DNA from: JADFAK01 sp047615865
GTDB taxonomy: Bacteria; Bacteroidota; Bacteroidia; Flavobacteriales_D; Sanyastnellaceae
NCBI GenBank assembly: GCA_047615865.1
Contig: JBLHIB010000028.1
Coordinates: 1 to 31,653 of the forward strand
Direction: 5' to 3'
Length of the DNA stretch: 31,653 bases
The translations under genes and the position numbers were made by a program. Below, piece by piece: positions 30,836 through 31,653 of this stretch; positions within the stretch are counted from its first letter, which is position 1; every line of letters begins with the position of its first letter. The notes under the pieces are model-generated. The model worked only from the letters and a program-made list of their open reading frames with translations. It did not search any database and was not told the DNA's origin.

Positions 30836-31054
30836 ATGAACAATAATATGGGCTCGATAGATCGAATCATTCGAGTTGTGCTGATTTTTATCCTAACAGG
30901 GTTATTTGTTACACGAACAGTCACTGGGATATGGGCCATCCTGACTATCTCATTGGGGTCATACTTGGTGCTTTCCAGTGTTTTAAATCGGTGTCCAATT
31001 TATGGCCGACTAGGAATTAGCACCAGTAAGAAAGAGGTCGACAAACCAAATTAA
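30836..31054 (+). CDS. DUF2892 (YgaP-like) small membrane protein
   Basis: 72 residues from ATG 30836 (MNNNMGSIDRIIRVVLIFIL); a TTG at 30809 is possible but adds no family residues. Two membrane helices, about 12-30 and 33-50, are joined by a short loop with the family pattern GSIDRIIRV then LTGLFVTRTVTGIWAILTISLG. The pattern LVLSSVLNRCPIYGRLGIST places a CP motif after the second helix, as in DUF2892 proteins. Inner membrane; role not known, and some YgaP relatives are rhodanese partners. No rhodanese is here. It shares a strong hairpin terminator with the convergent ettA. Confidence 0.87.
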   Translation: MNNNMGSIDRIIRVVLIFILTGLFVTRTVTGIWAILTISLGSYLVLSSVLNRCPIYGRLGISTSKKEVDKPN

Positions 31055-31097
31055 AAGCGCAGCAAGAAATGAATCCGAATTCTAACTGCGCTTTTAA
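31051..31097. terminator. Bidirectional terminator between DUF2892 gene and ettA
   Basis: A perfect 12-bp stem (TTAAAAGCGCAG at 31051-31062 with its complement at 31086-31097) and a 23-base loop. A/T-rich arms give a T run in both directions (CTTTTAA on each strand). It overlaps the DUF2892 stop codon and lies three bases from the ettA stop. Confidence 0.8.
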
Positions 31098-31099
31098 TC

Positions 31100-31653
31100 C
31101 TATTTAGTAAGTTTCTTGTACTTGATTCTTTGCGGTCCAGAATCACCCAATCGCTTTTTCTTGTTCTCCTCGTATTCCGAATACGTTCCTTCGAACCAAT
31201 GGACTTGAGAATCTCCTTCAAAGGCTAGTATATGCGTACATATTCTGTCCAAGAACCATCTATCGTGGGAGATAACTACTGCACAACCAGCAAATCCTTC
31301 AACGCCTTCCTCCAATGCACGGAGTGTGTTCACGTCGATATCATTGGTAGGCTCATCAAGTAAAAGCACATTGGCTTCAGTCTTGAGCGTCATGGCCAAG
31401 TGTAATCGGTTTCTTTCACCACCTGATAAAACTCCACATTTTTTCTGCTGATCAGAACCACTGAAGTTAAATCGACTCACATAAGCACGTGAGTTCATGG
31501 ACATGTTTCCGATCTGAATGATGTCATTGCCTCCTGTGAGGACTTCGTAAACCGTCTTTTCAGGATCGATATCGGCATGTCGTTGATCAACATAGCCAAT
31601 CTTTACTGTCTGACCAATCTCAACATCACCTCCGTCTGGCTGTTCTTCACCCA
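31100..31653 (-). CDS. ettA: Energy-dependent translational throttle protein EttA (ABC-F), C-terminal part
   Basis: The frame stays open to the window edge, so about 184 residues of the C-terminal part are visible and the N-terminus lies beyond. Residues include PDGGDVEIGQTVKIGYVDQ, then the ABC signature LSGGERNRLHLAMTL, Walker B VLLLDEPTND, the H-switch VVISHDRWFLDR, and the C-terminal extension GTYSEYEENKKKRLG, then QRIKYKKLTK. ABC-F proteins bind the ribosomal E site and hydrolyse ATP; EttA gates entry into the elongation cycle in response to ATP/ADP. The IGN, RAYVSRFNF and TEYEE-like segments favour EttA over Uup. It is convergent with the DUF2892 gene. Confidence 0.95.
   Translation of the reverse strand, partial: GEEQPDGGDVEIGQTVKIGYVDQRHADIDPEKTVYEVLTGGNDIIQIGNMSMNSRAYVSRFNFSGSDQQKKCGVLSGGERNRLHLAMTLKTEANVLLLDEPTNDIDVNTLRALEEGVEGFAGCAVVISHDRWFLDRICTHILAFEGDSQVHWFEGTYSEYEENKKKRLGDSGPQRIKYKKLTK

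Noticed and set aside
1..31653. Prophage, insertion sequence, toxin-antitoxin or defence island
   Set aside because: No integrase, transposase, phage structural, restriction or toxin-like genes; gene content is ordinary chromosome plus secreted proteins.

Overview
The window looks like chromosomal DNA of a Bacteroidota member, most likely a marine or aquatic flavobacterium (Cryomorphaceae/Crocinitomicaceae-like; the family is a guess). The evidence is: secreted proteins ending in type IX secretion (T9SS) type A sorting domains, choice-of-anchor L proteins, ACNY..DDGSC-type repeats, DUF1684/DUF4920/SIMPL families, and many TAnnTTTG promoter boxes with few Shine-Dalgarno sites. I found no rRNA, tRNA, CRISPR array, insertion sequence, prophage or recognisable defence system.

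Bases 1-5308 form a secreted-protein block. It holds two tandem choice-of-anchor L paralogues (the first cut by the window edge), a beta-propeller phytase with a T9SS tail, and on the minus strand a large Cys-repeat T9SS cargo. Directly behind that cargo lies an orphan, decayed T9SS sorting domain (3604-3840). Bases 5481-10639, all minus strand, hold an EreA/ChaN-like secreted protein, a SIMPL-domain protein, an NfeD-flotillin membrane operon and a cyclophilin. Two good intrinsic terminators lie there.

Bases 10884-20566, all plus strand, hold an alpha/beta hydrolase overlapping an endonuclease/exonuclease/phosphatase protein (TTG start), aroC, a dicarboxylate/amino acid symporter, a long AsmA-family protein and a PorE-like protein (TPR, beta-propeller, regulatory-like and OmpA domains). 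Bases 20615-22095 hold a divergent pair: a lipoprotein with a His/Asp-rich 27-bp repeat tail, and a redoxin-fold protein that has lost both CxxC cysteines.

Bases 22102-25354 are a three-gene minus-strand signalling module: a STAS-like protein, a soluble multi-PAS histidine kinase and a single-domain response regulator. The rest contains an esterase, a DUF1684 lipoprotein, a possible DUF3703 remnant, a GH113-like lipoprotein, a GNAT acetyltransferase, an acidic internally duplicated protein, DUF1697 and DUF2892 proteins, and the C-terminal part of ettA.

How genes work together: phytase, GH113-like enzyme and esterases suggest scavenging of organic phosphate and polysaccharide. The cargo proteins need T9SS, whose peptidoglycan anchor may be the PorE-like protein. 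The most distinctive signal is a promoter box placed exactly four bases before the start codon in three genes (aroC, the redoxin-like gene, the GH113-like gene), which suggests leaderless transcripts. I saw no clear new multi-gene system; the best candidates for a second look are the leaderless starts, the decayed sorting domain, the cysteine-less redoxin and the STAS/kinase/regulator module.
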